Shown one piece after another: positions 34,702 through 43,472 of a stretch of DNA of 64,000 bases. The translations under genes and the position numbers were made by a program. Source of the stretch: UBA5239 sp031548025 (GTDB lineage: Bacteria; Verrucomicrobiota; Lentisphaeria; Victivallales; Victivallaceae). Below the pieces are notes generated by a model. The model was not told the DNA's origin. It was given only the letters and a program-made list of their open reading frames with translations, and ran no database searches. Numbering within the stretch: position 1 is the stretch's first letter; every line of letters begins with the position of its first letter. The DNA lies in NCBI GenBank assembly GCA_031548025.1, contig JAVBRM010000104.1, positions 1 to 64,000 on the forward strand. The letters run 5' to 3'.

Positions 34702-35660
34702 TGGATGAAACCGCGCTCCCAACTTCATATACCTGTACGATAACTCCGGACCAGGCGGCGGTACTCGAAAGTATTCTGCGCGCCAAGGACTGGAAATTCA
34801 GTCAGGTGCCGTACAGCCTGTGGAAAGCCTCCGCCGACAAAGTCAATGTCGTAGCCTATCAGAGCGGCAAATTGACGGTTCAGGGCAAGGGAACCGGAGA
34901 ATTCGTCCTGTTCATCCTTGAGCCGGAGATCCTCAAGCAGGCGACATTTGGCTATGAACAGGAATTGGGCATAAAAACCGCCAAATCCGAGCCGGTTCTG
35001 AGCGAGGAAAACTTCGCGCCGCATGCCGGAGTCGACGAAAGCGGGAAGGGGGACTTTTTCGGTCCGCTGGTGATTGCGGCGGCGTATGTCGACGATTTTT
35101 CCGCTCGGAAACTGTTGGAATTCGGTGTTAAGGACTCCAAGGTCATCAAAAGCGACCGCAAAATCCGGGAGCTGGCGGCCATCATCAGGAAAACGTTACA
35201 GGGCAAATGTGTCAAAGTCGTAATCGGGCCCGAAACCTATAATCGTTTGTATGGTAAGTTCGGCAATTTGAACCGTTTATTGGCCTGGGGGCACGCCAGG
35301 GCTATCGAGAATATTCTGGAGGCGGTACCGGATTGCCCGCGGGCTTTGTCCGATAAATTCGCCGCCGAAAGTCTGATTCAAAGCGCCTTGATGGCCAAAG
35401 GGCGGAATATTAAGCTCGACCAGCAGGTCCGCGCCGAATCCGATCCGGCGGTGGCGGCGGCTTCGATTCTGGCCCGGGAAATATTCATCAACTCGCTTGA
35501 TCGGATGGGAGAAGAATTGAAAATGGAAATCCCGCGCGGGGCAGGGACCCAGGCCGATTTGACCGCCGCCGAAATATACCATAAATTCGGCGAGGAAAAA
35601 TTGCGCTGCTTCAGCAAGGCGCACTTCAAGAACTTCAGTAAATTAACCGGAGAGTTTTAA
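34701..35660 (+). CDS. rnhC: Ribonuclease HIII
   Basis: A 319-residue ribonuclease that cleaves the RNA strand of RNA-DNA hybrids. An N-terminal TBP-like substrate-binding domain (residues ~8-90, SYTCTITPDQAAVLESIL region) precedes the catalytic domain. The active site begins HAGVDESGKGDFFGPLVIAA (about 108-127; D and E of DES are metal ligands), then KDSKVI, and the later AESDPAVAAASILARE (residues ~243-258). The long N-terminal domain separates HIII from HII. ATG 34701 shares one base with the prfB stop. PVC bacteria often use HIII. Confidence 0.93.
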   Translation: MDETALPTSYTCTITPDQAAVLESILRAKDWKFSQVPYSLWKASADKVNVVAYQSGKLTVQGKGTGEFVLFILEPEILKQATFGYEQELGIKTAKSEPVLSEENFAPHAGVDESGKGDFFGPLVIAAAYVDDFSARKLLEFGVKDSKVIKSDRKIRELAAIIRKTLQGKCVKVVIGPETYNRLYGKFGNLNRLLAWGHARAIENILEAVPDCPRALSDKFAAESLIQSALMAKGRNIKLDQQVRAESDPAVAAASILAREIFINSLDRMGEELKMEIPRGAGTQADLTAAEIYHKFGEEKLRCFSKAHFKNFSKLTGEF

Positions 35661-35661
35661 T

Positions 35662-36657
35662 ATGACCAAAATTATCAGCAAGCCTTTTTTTCGGGCGCCG
35701 GACGGCACCGAAGTAACTTTATTTGAATTGACCAACGAATCCGGAACCAAAGTTGAGATCATCGATTGGGGCGCAACGGTCGTTTCCATGACCGTGCCGG
35801 ACCGCGAGGGCAATTTCCGCCCGGTGATGCTGACTCACCCGGAGCCGACCGATTATATTGAGAACATTCCGGCGTTTGGAATTGTGGCCGGACGTTACGC
35901 TAACCGTGTCGCCAATGCCGAATTCGAGCTCAATGGCCGGAAACATCAGTTGGCCGCCAACAAAAACGGACACTGTCTTCACGGCGGATTCCGCGGATTC
36001 GGACGCTTGCCCTGGCGGGCGCAAGTCGTTGACGGCAGACTGGAACTGACTCTGGAGAGCCCCGACGGCGACCAGGGATTTCCCGGCAATTGCAAGGTTA
36101 AGGTGGTTTATTCCTTATCCGAACACCATGAACTGATTATCGATTATTTTGCCGAAAGCGACGCCGCAACCATCGTCAACCTGACCAATCATGCTTATTT
36201 CAAGCTGGATGACGAGCCGCAGGTTTACAACAACGAATTCTTTATCAATGCGGAGTGTTATACTCCGGCGAAAGAACAGATTCCTACCGGGGAAATCAAG
36301 CCGGTCAAAGATACGGTTTTCGATTTGACTTCGCCGGTCAAGATCGGCGGGCTTTTCCATACTTTCGGCTTCGATGGTTTTGACCACAATTTTGTCCTGA
36401 AACCGGAATGCGCCACTTTGCAACTGCCGGCCGCCGCCGCGTATTCGGAGAAAACCGGAATATTGCTGGAAACTTTTACCACTGAACCGGGCATGCAGTT
36501 TTACACGGCCAACGCTCTCGATCAGCCGCACTGTTCATTCTGTTTCGAGGCCCAGCATTTTCCCGATTCACCGCATCATCCCAACTTTCCGAGTACGGTT
36601 TTAGTGCCCGGAGAGCTTTACCGACAGACGACGATCTACCGTTTTTCTGTCCGATGA
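35662..36657 (+). CDS. galM: Aldose 1-epimerase (galactose mutarotase)
   Basis: A 331-residue mutarotase interconverting alpha and beta anomers of galactose and glucose. Key sites are GRYANRVANAEFELNGRKH near residue 77, NGHCLHGGFRGFGRLPW near 99-115 with one catalytic-site histidine, NLTNHAYFKL near 173-182 with the second histidine, and FCFEAQHFPDSPHHP near 293-308 with the catalytic glutamate. No signal peptide, so it is cytoplasmic. It starts one base after the rnhC stop and ends the four-gene-like prfB-rnhC-galM run. Confidence 0.95.
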   Translation: MTKIISKPFFRAPDGTEVTLFELTNESGTKVEIIDWGATVVSMTVPDREGNFRPVMLTHPEPTDYIENIPAFGIVAGRYANRVANAEFELNGRKHQLAANKNGHCLHGGFRGFGRLPWRAQVVDGRLELTLESPDGDQGFPGNCKVKVVYSLSEHHELIIDYFAESDAATIVNLTNHAYFKLDDEPQVYNNEFFINAECYTPAKEQIPTGEIKPVKDTVFDLTSPVKIGGLFHTFGFDGFDHNFVLKPECATLQLPAAAAYSEKTGILLETFTTEPGMQFYTANALDQPHCSFCFEAQHFPDSPHHPNFPSTVLVPGELYRQTTIYRFSVR

Positions 36658-36679
36658 TATTTTAAATCATTGAATTTGA

Positions 36680-36688
36680 TGCTATATT
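36680..36688 (+). promoter_or_regulatory. Extended -10 promoter of proA
   Basis: TGC directly precedes TATATT (36683-36688), an extended -10 element, 32 bases upstream of the start codon. The same eleven-base string ATGCTATATTA occurs in front of the 48175 operon. No clear -35 box. Confidence 0.45.
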
Positions 36689-36719
36689 ATTAGTTGTTTC
36701 AGCAAAGGAGTTTGAATAT

Positions 36720-37991
36720 ATGAGCGTTGATCTGAACGAAATCAAAGCAGTATTGCATAAAATGGGTGCAAAGGCGGTAACGGCATCCCGTGCCCTTGCT
36801 ACCTTGAATTCAGCCGAAAAAAATAATATTCTCTTGAAAATGGCTGACGCCATCGACGCCATCGAAGCCGATATCCTCAAAGCCAATGAACTGGACTTGA
36901 AAGCCGGACGCGAGGCCGGGTTGTCCAACGCTATGCTTGACCGCTTGCGCCTGGACCACCAGAGAATCAAAGGCATGTCCGACGGTCTGCGCGAAGTGCT
37001 GCAACTCGACGATCCGGTAGGCAAAGTTCTGACCGAAGTTACCCGTCCCAATGGCTTGAAAATCCGCAAAATATCGGTGCCGCTCGGAGTCATCGGCATT
37101 ATTTACGAATCCCGCCCCAATGTCACCGTCGACTCGGCCGGATTGTGCCTGAAGGCCGGCAACGCGGTAATCCTGCGCGGCGGTTCGGAGGCTTTCAACT
37201 CCACTATGATCCTGGCTCATTGCATGAACCGGGCTGGTATCGCTGCCGGGTTGCCGGATGGCGCGGTGCAGTTGGTCGAATGGACTGACCGCCAGGCGAT
37301 AAGTGTTCTCTTGAAAATGGATGAATATATCAGTTTGATCATTCCGCGCGGCGGCGAAGGCCTGATCCGGACAGTGGTCGAACAGTCCACGATTCCGGTC
37401 ATCAAGCATTACAAAGGAGTCTGCCACCTGTATGTGGACGAGGACTGCGACATCGAAAACGCGCTCAGCATCGTGGATAACGCCAAATACCAGCGCCCGA
37501 GCGCCTGCAACGCCCTGGAAACGCTGTTGATCAATTCAAAAATCGCCCCCAAATTTATCCCGCCCTTCCTGAAAGCCATGAAAGAACGCGGCATCGAACT
37601 GCGCGGTGACGAACGCTTCCGCCAGTGGGACAAAGGCATCAAAGCCGCCATGGAAGATGATTATTATACAGAATATCTGGATTTGGTGCTGACGGTGAAA
37701 ATTGTCGATACCCTGAAGGATGCCATCGCCCATATCAACAAATACGGTTCGAAACACAGCGACGGCATTCTGACCAACAATCAGCAGAATGCGGAAAAAT
37801 TCATGCTGGAGGTGGACTCGGCCACAGTTTATCACAACGCCTCGACCCGTTTTACCGACGGCGGCGAGTTCGGCATGGGGGCGGAAATCGGTATCAGTAC
37901 CGACAAGCTGCATGCTCGCGGACCGATGGGTTTGGTCGAATTGACTTCTTATAAATATCTGGTTTTTGGATCGGGTCAAGTTAGAAATTGA
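36720..37991 (+). CDS. proA: Glutamate-5-semialdehyde dehydrogenase (gamma-glutamyl phosphate reductase)
   Basis: A 423-residue NADPH enzyme, the second step of proline synthesis. AAAGGAG precedes the ATG. Signatures are RPNGLKIRKISVPLGVIG, YESRPNVTVDSAGLCLKAGNAVILRGG near 123-150, IPRGGEGLI, the catalytic cysteine in RPSACNALETLL (about C263), HSDGILTNN and the terminal FTDGGEFGMGAEIGISTDKLHARGPMG. No proB is present in the window, so glutamate 5-kinase must be encoded elsewhere. The next gene starts within 11 bases of the stop. Confidence 0.95.
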   Translation: MSVDLNEIKAVLHKMGAKAVTASRALATLNSAEKNNILLKMADAIDAIEADILKANELDLKAGREAGLSNAMLDRLRLDHQRIKGMSDGLREVLQLDDPVGKVLTEVTRPNGLKIRKISVPLGVIGIIYESRPNVTVDSAGLCLKAGNAVILRGGSEAFNSTMILAHCMNRAGIAAGLPDGAVQLVEWTDRQAISVLLKMDEYISLIIPRGGEGLIRTVVEQSTIPVIKHYKGVCHLYVDEDCDIENALSIVDNAKYQRPSACNALETLLINSKIAPKFIPPFLKAMKERGIELRGDERFRQWDKGIKAAMEDDYYTEYLDLVLTVKIVDTLKDAIAHINKYGSKHSDGILTNNQQNAEKFMLEVDSATVYHNASTRFTDGGEFGMGAEIGISTDKLHARGPMGLVELTSYKYLVFGSGQVRN

Positions 37992-38001
37992 GGTGCAGCT
38001 A

Positions 38002-39657
38002 TTGGATAATAAACAAAAAATTCTGCCGTGGTTAATATTCGCCTCTGCCCTGATCATCTATACGGTCGGGCTTTCAAAAATGGAAATCATCATGATCGAC
38101 ACGCGCTTCGCGCTGTTCGTTCATGAAATGCGGGAAAACGGTATTTTCGCTTTTCCCCAGCATCATGGAAACTTCTATCCGGACTACACTTCGGTGCCGG
38201 TAATCCTGATGTATCTGGCTTCGCTGATTTTCGGCGGAGTCAATCAATTCACCATCGTCCTGCCGTCGGCCATAGCCATGGCGGCGATGGTGGCCCTGGT
38301 CTATGTGATTGGGCGCCGGATGCACTCCGCGTACTTCGGCCTGGCCGGTGCGATCATGATGTTCGCCGCTTATGAACTGGTCAGTATCGGGCGCATCGCC
38401 TCCATCGATGCATATCCGGCCTTGGCGGCAACTCTTTGTTTTTATTTGCTTTACAGCGCCGATCAGGATAAAAAATACCGGCGTCTGTGGTGGCTGCCGG
38501 TAGCGATGATTTTCGGTTTTGCCATGCGCGGTCCGATCGGCACGGTGATTCCGACTGCGGTCTGTGTGAGTTATTGCCTGGTGGCCGGTAAATGGCGCAG
38601 ACTCTTTATTACCGGAGCAACCGGGGCGGTCCTATTGGGGGGCTTGCTGGCATTGTTCGCTTATTCGGCATATCTCAGCGGCGGCGACAAATTTCTGGCC
38701 GAATTCTGGGACCTGCAGATTACCGGCCGTATCTCAAATGTCAAGCCGCCATGGTATTACCTGACGGACGCCGTGGGCAGTTTCGCCCTGACTTACCCGT
38801 TGGCATTGATGGTCCTGATCGTTTATCTGATTTGCCGGAAAAAAGATTTTTTCAAGCTTGCCCGTCCTCAAAATGAACAAACAGTTCAGTTTCTGGCGGC
38901 TTGGGCGCTGGTCATTATCCTCGGTATGAGCATTCCCGGCACGAAACATTTGCGCTATATAACCGGTGCTTTCCCGCCGCTTTCTTTGCTGGCTGCCGTG
39001 ATCATGATCAATCCGGGACATCTTAAGTTTTTGACCTGGTTCAGGATATGGTTTGTCAGGGTTATCAGCCTCATGCCGTTGGTGGCATTGATTGCGCTGC
39101 CGGTCGGAGCTTGGATTCTGCGGTTGCCTGCGGTGGTCAAAGCGTTGGACGGAGTCGAAATAAAGTTACCGCTGATGATTCCCTGCCTGTTGTTGCTGGT
39201 ATTCAATCTGGCGGTTTTCAATATGCGCAAAGGCATTCGCCGCCGCGAGCGCAACATCCTGTTGCTGGGAATAATGGCGATAATTATCGTCCTGGCGCGG
39301 ATCATGGTGGTGGAAGTAGCCGAGCAGTACATTAATTCATCCAGGAAATTTGTGCAAAAAGTCGAGGAGATCCGTCAGGACCGCCCCTTGTATTTTCTGT
39401 TTATCGGCTTTGATGGCGATGCCAATAAATACATGGCCAATGTCGATCGCAAAAAGATATTTGTCCCCAAAGAGATAACTGCCAAAGATTTGAAAGCCCT
39501 TGAACCCGGCAGTCTGATAATTGTTCGCGAAGATCACTGGCGGAAACGGGTGGACGAAGCCCTGCGCAAAGATTTCAGTCTTGTAACGGAAGGCCAATTG
39601 GCCCGGCGTGAATGCCTCCTGATGATCAAAAATCAGCCGGAGAAGGTTCAAGAATGA
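38002..39657 (+). CDS. PMT/ArnT-type membrane glycosyltransferase
   Basis: A 551-residue polytopic membrane protein. I place the start at TTG 38002 because GAGG (37990-37993) sits eight bases upstream and overlaps the proA stop; another TTG at 37966 would extend it by 12 codons. There are about ten to twelve hydrophobic segments. The first periplasmic loop carries MIDTRFALFVHEMRENG, the acidic start seen in the PMT/ArnT (GT83) fold, followed by YPDYTSVPVILMYLASLIFGG. Charged arginine pairs lie between helices (RRLWWLP). A C-terminal ~100-residue periplasmic domain follows. It probably transfers a lipid-linked sugar to lipid A or another envelope acceptor. It overlaps mtaB by four bases. Confidence 0.82.
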   Translation: MDNKQKILPWLIFASALIIYTVGLSKMEIIMIDTRFALFVHEMRENGIFAFPQHHGNFYPDYTSVPVILMYLASLIFGGVNQFTIVLPSAIAMAAMVALVYVIGRRMHSAYFGLAGAIMMFAAYELVSIGRIASIDAYPALAATLCFYLLYSADQDKKYRRLWWLPVAMIFGFAMRGPIGTVIPTAVCVSYCLVAGKWRRLFITGATGAVLLGGLLALFAYSAYLSGGDKFLAEFWDLQITGRISNVKPPWYYLTDAVGSFALTYPLALMVLIVYLICRKKDFFKLARPQNEQTVQFLAAWALVIILGMSIPGTKHLRYITGAFPPLSLLAAVIMINPGHLKFLTWFRIWFVRVISLMPLVALIALPVGAWILRLPAVVKALDGVEIKLPLMIPCLLLLVFNLAVFNMRKGIRRRERNILLLGIMAIIIVLARIMVVEVAEQYINSSRKFVQKVEEIRQDRPLYFLFIGFDGDANKYMANVDRKKIFVPKEITAKDLKALEPGSLIIVREDHWRKRVDEALRKDFSLVTEGQLARRECLLMIKNQPEKVQE

Positions 39658-40934
39658 AAGGGTTTGCGGCCGTACACACCATAGGCTGCCGCTTGAACCA
39701 GGCCGATTCCGCTTTGATTTGCGGCAGGCTCCGGGAAGACGGCTGGGAAATCGTCGAGCCGACACACCCTGAAATTGACCTGTTGGTCGTCAATTCATGC
39801 AGTGTGACCGGAACCGCCGCCCAGAAAAGCCGTCAGGCGGTCCGTAAATTCCGGAAAACCTTTCCGCAATGCCGGATTATCGTTACCGGTTGCAGTGCCG
39901 AAATCGACCGGAAAAGCTGGGAAAATGAACCCGCGGTCGATATGATTGTTTCCAATCCGGACAAAAAGAAACTGATCGATATGATTGCCGGAATGGCCGC
40001 CGGATTCCATTACAGCATTGATGAACGGCCCGGTCTGGTCTTTGCAGAAAAAGCCAAGGCCGATTTTCCGTTTAAATCGCGGGCCTTTATCAAAGCGCAG
40101 GAGGGGTGCGCTAATTTCTGTACTTACTGCATCGTGCCTTACGCCAGAGGGCCGGAACGCTCACGGGCTTGGGATGAACTGGTGGCCGATTTCAAGAATC
40201 TGGTGGATCAGGGTTTTCCGGAAATCGTTCTGACCGGGGTCAATATCTGCGCTTATGAAGATCATGGGCGCCGTCTGCCGGAGCTGGTGGATGAGTTATG
40301 CGCCATCCCCGGTGATTTCCGGGTGCGCCTCAGTTCCACGGAACCCCATCCCGGCAACCGGGAGCTGATCGAGGTAATGGCACGCAATCCGAAAGTCTGC
40401 CGTTTCCTGCATCTGTCTCTCCAGCACGGGGCCGATTCCATTTTAAAAGCGATGAACCGCCATTACACGGTGGAGGAGTATTTCGAATTCGTGCTTGCGG
40501 CCAGGGCGGCAATCCCCGATATCCATATCGGTACGGATATCATCGTCGGTTTCCCGGGCGAAACCGAGGAATTATTTGCCGAATCCTGCCGGAATATTGA
40601 AAATCTGGAGTTTTCCAACATCCATATTTTCAGTTTTTCGCCCCGCCAGGGAACGCCGGCCGCTACCATGCCGAATCAGATCTCCACGGAAATCGTCAAG
40701 AAGCGTTACGTTCTGCTTGATAAAATTGCCAAAGCCTCAAACCGGAAGTTTCGCCAAAGTCAATTGCATAAATCACTGCCGGTGATTTTTGAGAAAAAAG
40801 ATAAAGACATTTTCAGCGGTTGGAGCGACAATTACATTCATGTCAGCTCGAATTCTCCCGGTCTCGAACTCCACAAAATCACTCAGGTCATACCGTCGAC
40901 GCTCACTGCGGACGGAGTGGCAAACTTCATTTGA
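39654..40934 (+). CDS. mtaB: tRNA (N6-L-threonylcarbamoyladenosine(37)) methylthiotransferase MtaB
   Basis: A 426-residue radical SAM enzyme adding a methylthio group to t6A37. ATG 39654 overlaps the preceding stop. The N-terminal UPF0004 domain contributes three cluster cysteines in TIGCRLNQAD (residues ~7-17), VNSCSVTG and TGCSAEI. The radical SAM triad CANFCTYC lies near 152-159, followed by VPYARGPERSR. Further family motifs are LTGVNICAYEDHGRRLPEL and RVRLSSTEPHP. The C-terminal TRAM-like part is short. The GCRLNQAD type separates MtaB from MiaB and RimO. Confidence 0.93.
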   Translation: MKGFAAVHTIGCRLNQADSALICGRLREDGWEIVEPTHPEIDLLVVNSCSVTGTAAQKSRQAVRKFRKTFPQCRIIVTGCSAEIDRKSWENEPAVDMIVSNPDKKKLIDMIAGMAAGFHYSIDERPGLVFAEKAKADFPFKSRAFIKAQEGCANFCTYCIVPYARGPERSRAWDELVADFKNLVDQGFPEIVLTGVNICAYEDHGRRLPELVDELCAIPGDFRVRLSSTEPHPGNRELIEVMARNPKVCRFLHLSLQHGADSILKAMNRHYTVEEYFEFVLAARAAIPDIHIGTDIIVGFPGETEELFAESCRNIENLEFSNIHIFSFSPRQGTPAATMPNQISTEIVKKRYVLLDKIAKASNRKFRQSQLHKSLPVIFEKKDKDIFSGWSDNYIHVSSNSPGLELHKITQVIPSTLTADGVANFI

Positions 40935-41424
40935 ATTTTCTGTAATCTATTAGATGTTAGGATCTTAATGCAGGCTGTCTGTTTTTATTTATCCCGAAAA
41001 AAGGCAAAAAAAAGATGGATGCGCCTGAGGGAGTGGGATTGGGAGAGAGAGGGAGTATCAGGACGCATCCAAAATTTTAAATCAACAAATAAAATATTAT
41101 TTTATCTTAATAGTTTTACAATATACCCTATATTAAATGAATGTCAAGCGCTATTTAGAAAATTTCAGCTTTTTTGCGATTTTTCAGAAATCACATGAAT
41201 ATTACATTCGCATGATTTCTGAAAAACGGCCCAACAACTAACAACAACAGTATCCTCAAGAATGATTCAATCCCGATTAAACTCTTAGTATATTATATCG
41301 TAAAATTCCAAAAAAAGCAACTGTTTTTCAGAAAAAATCAAATTTTTTTTATTTATATTAATATTATTATAGCATTTGGCGAGTTTTGGCGGACTCGTCC
41401 ATTTTACTTTGAAATAATGAAATT
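40935..41424. other. 490-base gap without a gene
   Basis: This AT-rich interval between mtaB and the AraC gene has one clear structure, the inverted repeat at 41180-41226. A purine-rich patch lies at 41010-41070. A short open frame (40968-41198) has no ribosome site and an unusual composition, so I do not call it. Confidence 0.7.
41180..41226. terminator. 14-bp inverted repeat, possible bidirectional terminator
   Basis: TTTTTCAGAAATCA (41180-41193) pairs perfectly with TGATTTCTGAAAAA (41213-41226) around a 19-base loop. T-rich flanks on both strands would let it end the rightward mtaB transcript and the leftward AraC transcript, which converge here. It lies more than 200 bases from either stop codon. 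Confidence 0.5.
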
Positions 41425-42309
41425 CTATTTGTGGGTTATGGCATCCCGCCGGTACTCTCCGGGGGACAGGCCGATGATTTTTCGGAAGCGGCGACTGAAA
41501 TGAAACTGATCGGTATAGCCCAGAACCTCGGCAATTTCGGCAATTTTGAGATTGCCGTTGGTTAGCATGGCGGCCGCCTGGTTCATTTTCAGCCGGTCGA
41601 TATAAACCTTGGGCAACATTCCCACCCGTTGTCGGAAAACCCGGCGAAACTGGTCGTCGCTCATATTGCAGTACTCTGCCATTTCGTCAATATTCCACCA
41701 GCGGTCGGGCTGTTCCCGAAGCATTTTGACCAATTCGTCGATCTCCGGATAACGTTCCTGCCCGTGTTTGCGGAAACGCTTGTTATACAACTCATAAAGA
41801 AATTGCTGGAGTTGAAACACCGCATTCAATTGGCTGTGATCCGAGGGGTCGGAGAGATATTTGACGATCTCGAGCAGGGCGCGAAATGAACCGCATTCAA
41901 ACTTACCATCGGTGAAGACTCCGCTTTTGAACAACATTTCAGCCAGGGGGCCGGAGAAATTGATCGTATCTTCCTGGTAGGTTTTCCCCGGCATTGGGCC
42001 GTAACAATGAATTGCTCCCGGCGATACCAGAATGCATTGTCCGGCACTAACTTCCTCCACCTCATGCCCGGACTGCCAGTAATAGCCATTGCCTTTGAAC
42101 ATGTGGGAGATACAGAAAAATTCAAAATAGCGCGGACGCTCCCATGGACGCAATATAGTGGTAGGACCAGAGCTGGAACCGTGACTGCTCCACCGAAATA
42201 TCCACATGCCGCTATTCCGGTGTACCGGGCGCATGCCGTGTTCGGGGGCGCGGTGCACTGAAATATTGTCGGGCATACTCTGAATGACTGGAATTTGCGA
42301 TTTACTCAT
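41425..42309 (-). CDS. AraC family transcriptional regulator (cupin type)
   Basis: A 294-residue regulator. The N-terminal half (residues ~25-135) is a cupin-like effector domain (YYWQSGHEVEEVSAGQCILVSPGAIHCYG). The C-terminal ~100 residues carry two helix-turn-helix units: WNIDEMAEYCNMSDDQFRRVFRQRVG near 205 and LKIAEIAEVLGYTDQFHFSRRFRKIIGLSPGEYRR near 250-290, the AraC signature. GAGG precedes the ATG. It is divergent to nagA with 179 bases between them, so it is a candidate regulator of amino-sugar use. Confidence 0.92.
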   Translation of the reverse strand: MSKSQIPVIQSMPDNISVHRAPEHGMRPVHRNSGMWIFRWSSHGSSSGPTTILRPWERPRYFEFFCISHMFKGNGYYWQSGHEVEEVSAGQCILVSPGAIHCYGPMPGKTYQEDTINFSGPLAEMLFKSGVFTDGKFECGSFRALLEIVKYLSDPSDHSQLNAVFQLQQFLYELYNKRFRKHGQERYPEIDELVKMLREQPDRWWNIDEMAEYCNMSDDQFRRVFRQRVGMLPKVYIDRLKMNQAAAMLTNGNLKIAEIAEVLGYTDQFHFSRRFRKIIGLSPGEYRRDAITHK

Positions 42310-42370
42310 ACTGCCTCAGCTTCAGTGTTCCCATGATTTTCCATTTTCAACTTTCCATTTTCAATTATAA

Positions 42371-42399
42371 AAAATACATCGGAATGAAACTTTCGTCAA
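42371..42399 (-). promoter_or_regulatory. Putative promoter of the AraC gene
   Basis: On the minus strand TTGACG (42394-42399) and TATTTT (42371-42376) are spaced by 17 bases. A perfect TATAAT at 42364-42369 is an alternative -10 box but then the spacing to TTGACG is too long. Tandem TTTCCATTTTCAA copies lie just downstream (42339-42365). Confidence 0.4.
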
Positions 42400-42488
42400 G
42401 TTGAAAATGCACAAAATCAGATATAGGGATTGATTTACGGAAATTTCAGGATATATTGTAAAATCATTTAACAAAGTTTGAGGTTATC

Positions 42489-43472
42489 ATGATTAAAGTT
42501 CCGGGTTTTGTCGATTTGCAGGTCAACGGTTATATCGGCATTGATTATTCCGCTGATAATTTGACTGAGAGTGATTTTATCCACTCTGCCAAGGCATTGC
42601 TCAATAACGGCTGTGCCGGTTTTCTGCCCACGGTGATTACCAGTTTTGAAGATATTTACCAGCGCAATTTGCCGATGCTGGTCAAAGCCATGAAAGATCC
42701 CGATCTGCAGGGCAGGGCGCTGGGCTTTCACCTGGAAGGCCCGTTTATCTCGGATCGTCCCGGCGCTGTCGGCGCTCACAACCCGAAGGCCGTGCGTAAG
42801 CCGGATATCAAATACTTCAAGCAGTTGTATGATTTGGCCGAGGGCCAGGTCAAAGTCCTGACTGTCGCCGCCGAAGTCGAAGGAGTCGAGGAACTTATCG
42901 CCTATGCCAATAGTCTTGGCGTGGTGGTTTCGCTGGGGCACCATCTGGCCAATCCCACGGATATCGAAAAAGGCGCCGCGGCAGGAGCTAAGCTGCTGAC
43001 TCACCTCGGCAACGGCTGTCCGAATGAAATTCACCGCCATCACAACCCGATTTGGGCCGGACTGGCCGACGACCGGCTTACCGCCATGATTATTACCGAT
43101 GGTCATCATCTGCCTATGACCTTGATCAAAACCATCATCCGGGCCAAAGGCGTCGACAGAGTGATCGTTACCAGTGACGCCGCTTCGCTGGCCGGTTTGC
43201 CGCCCGGAACCTATACCACGCTCGGCAATACCGCGGTGCTGGAGCCGAACGGTTTGTTGCACAATCCGGAAAAACAGTGCATGGTCGGTTCTTCCGCCAC
43301 TATTTTCAAGTGCGCGAATTATCTTGCCTCGCTGGATATTGTTTCACCGGAAGATATTATCAAGATGGCTTTTACGAACCCGTTGAAGATGATCGGCGTC
43401 GCCGAAAGTTCTGTCAGCGGCGGTCAAAATTACGTATGGGAAGGCGAAGCCCGTCAGTTTGTTGCCGGATAA
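42489..43472 (+). CDS. nagA: Minimal N-acetylglucosamine-6-phosphate deacetylase
   Basis: A 327-residue NagA-like enzyme converting GlcNAc-6-P to GlcN-6-P. Metal and substrate sites are present: GFHLEGPFIS with the metal glutamate, SLGHHLA and LTHLGNG with two histidines, TDGHHLP, and VTSDAASLAG with the catalytic aspartate. The protein begins directly at MIKVPGFVDLQVNG. In E. coli NagA about 50 residues of a beta-sandwich domain precede this point, and the C-terminal strands of the same domain are also missing here; it is roughly 55 residues shorter. GAGG is placed correctly for ATG 42489 and no coding sequence lies upstream, so this looks like a natural barrel-only form. Confidence 0.85.
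   Translation: MIKVPGFVDLQVNGYIGIDYSADNLTESDFIHSAKALLNNGCAGFLPTVITSFEDIYQRNLPMLVKAMKDPDLQGRALGFHLEGPFISDRPGAVGAHNPKAVRKPDIKYFKQLYDLAEGQVKVLTVAAEVEGVEELIAYANSLGVVVSLGHHLANPTDIEKGAAAGAKLLTHLGNGCPNEIHRHHNPIWAGLADDRLTAMIITDGHHLPMTLIKTIIRAKGVDRVIVTSDAASLAGLPPGTYTTLGNTAVLEPNGLLHNPEKQCMVGSSATIFKCANYLASLDIVSPEDIIKMAFTNPLKMIGVAESSVSGGQNYVWEGEARQFVAG

Noticed and set aside
40968..41198. A 76-codon open frame between mtaB and the AraC gene
   Set aside because: No ribosome site, atypical composition and overlap with the inverted repeat at 41180.
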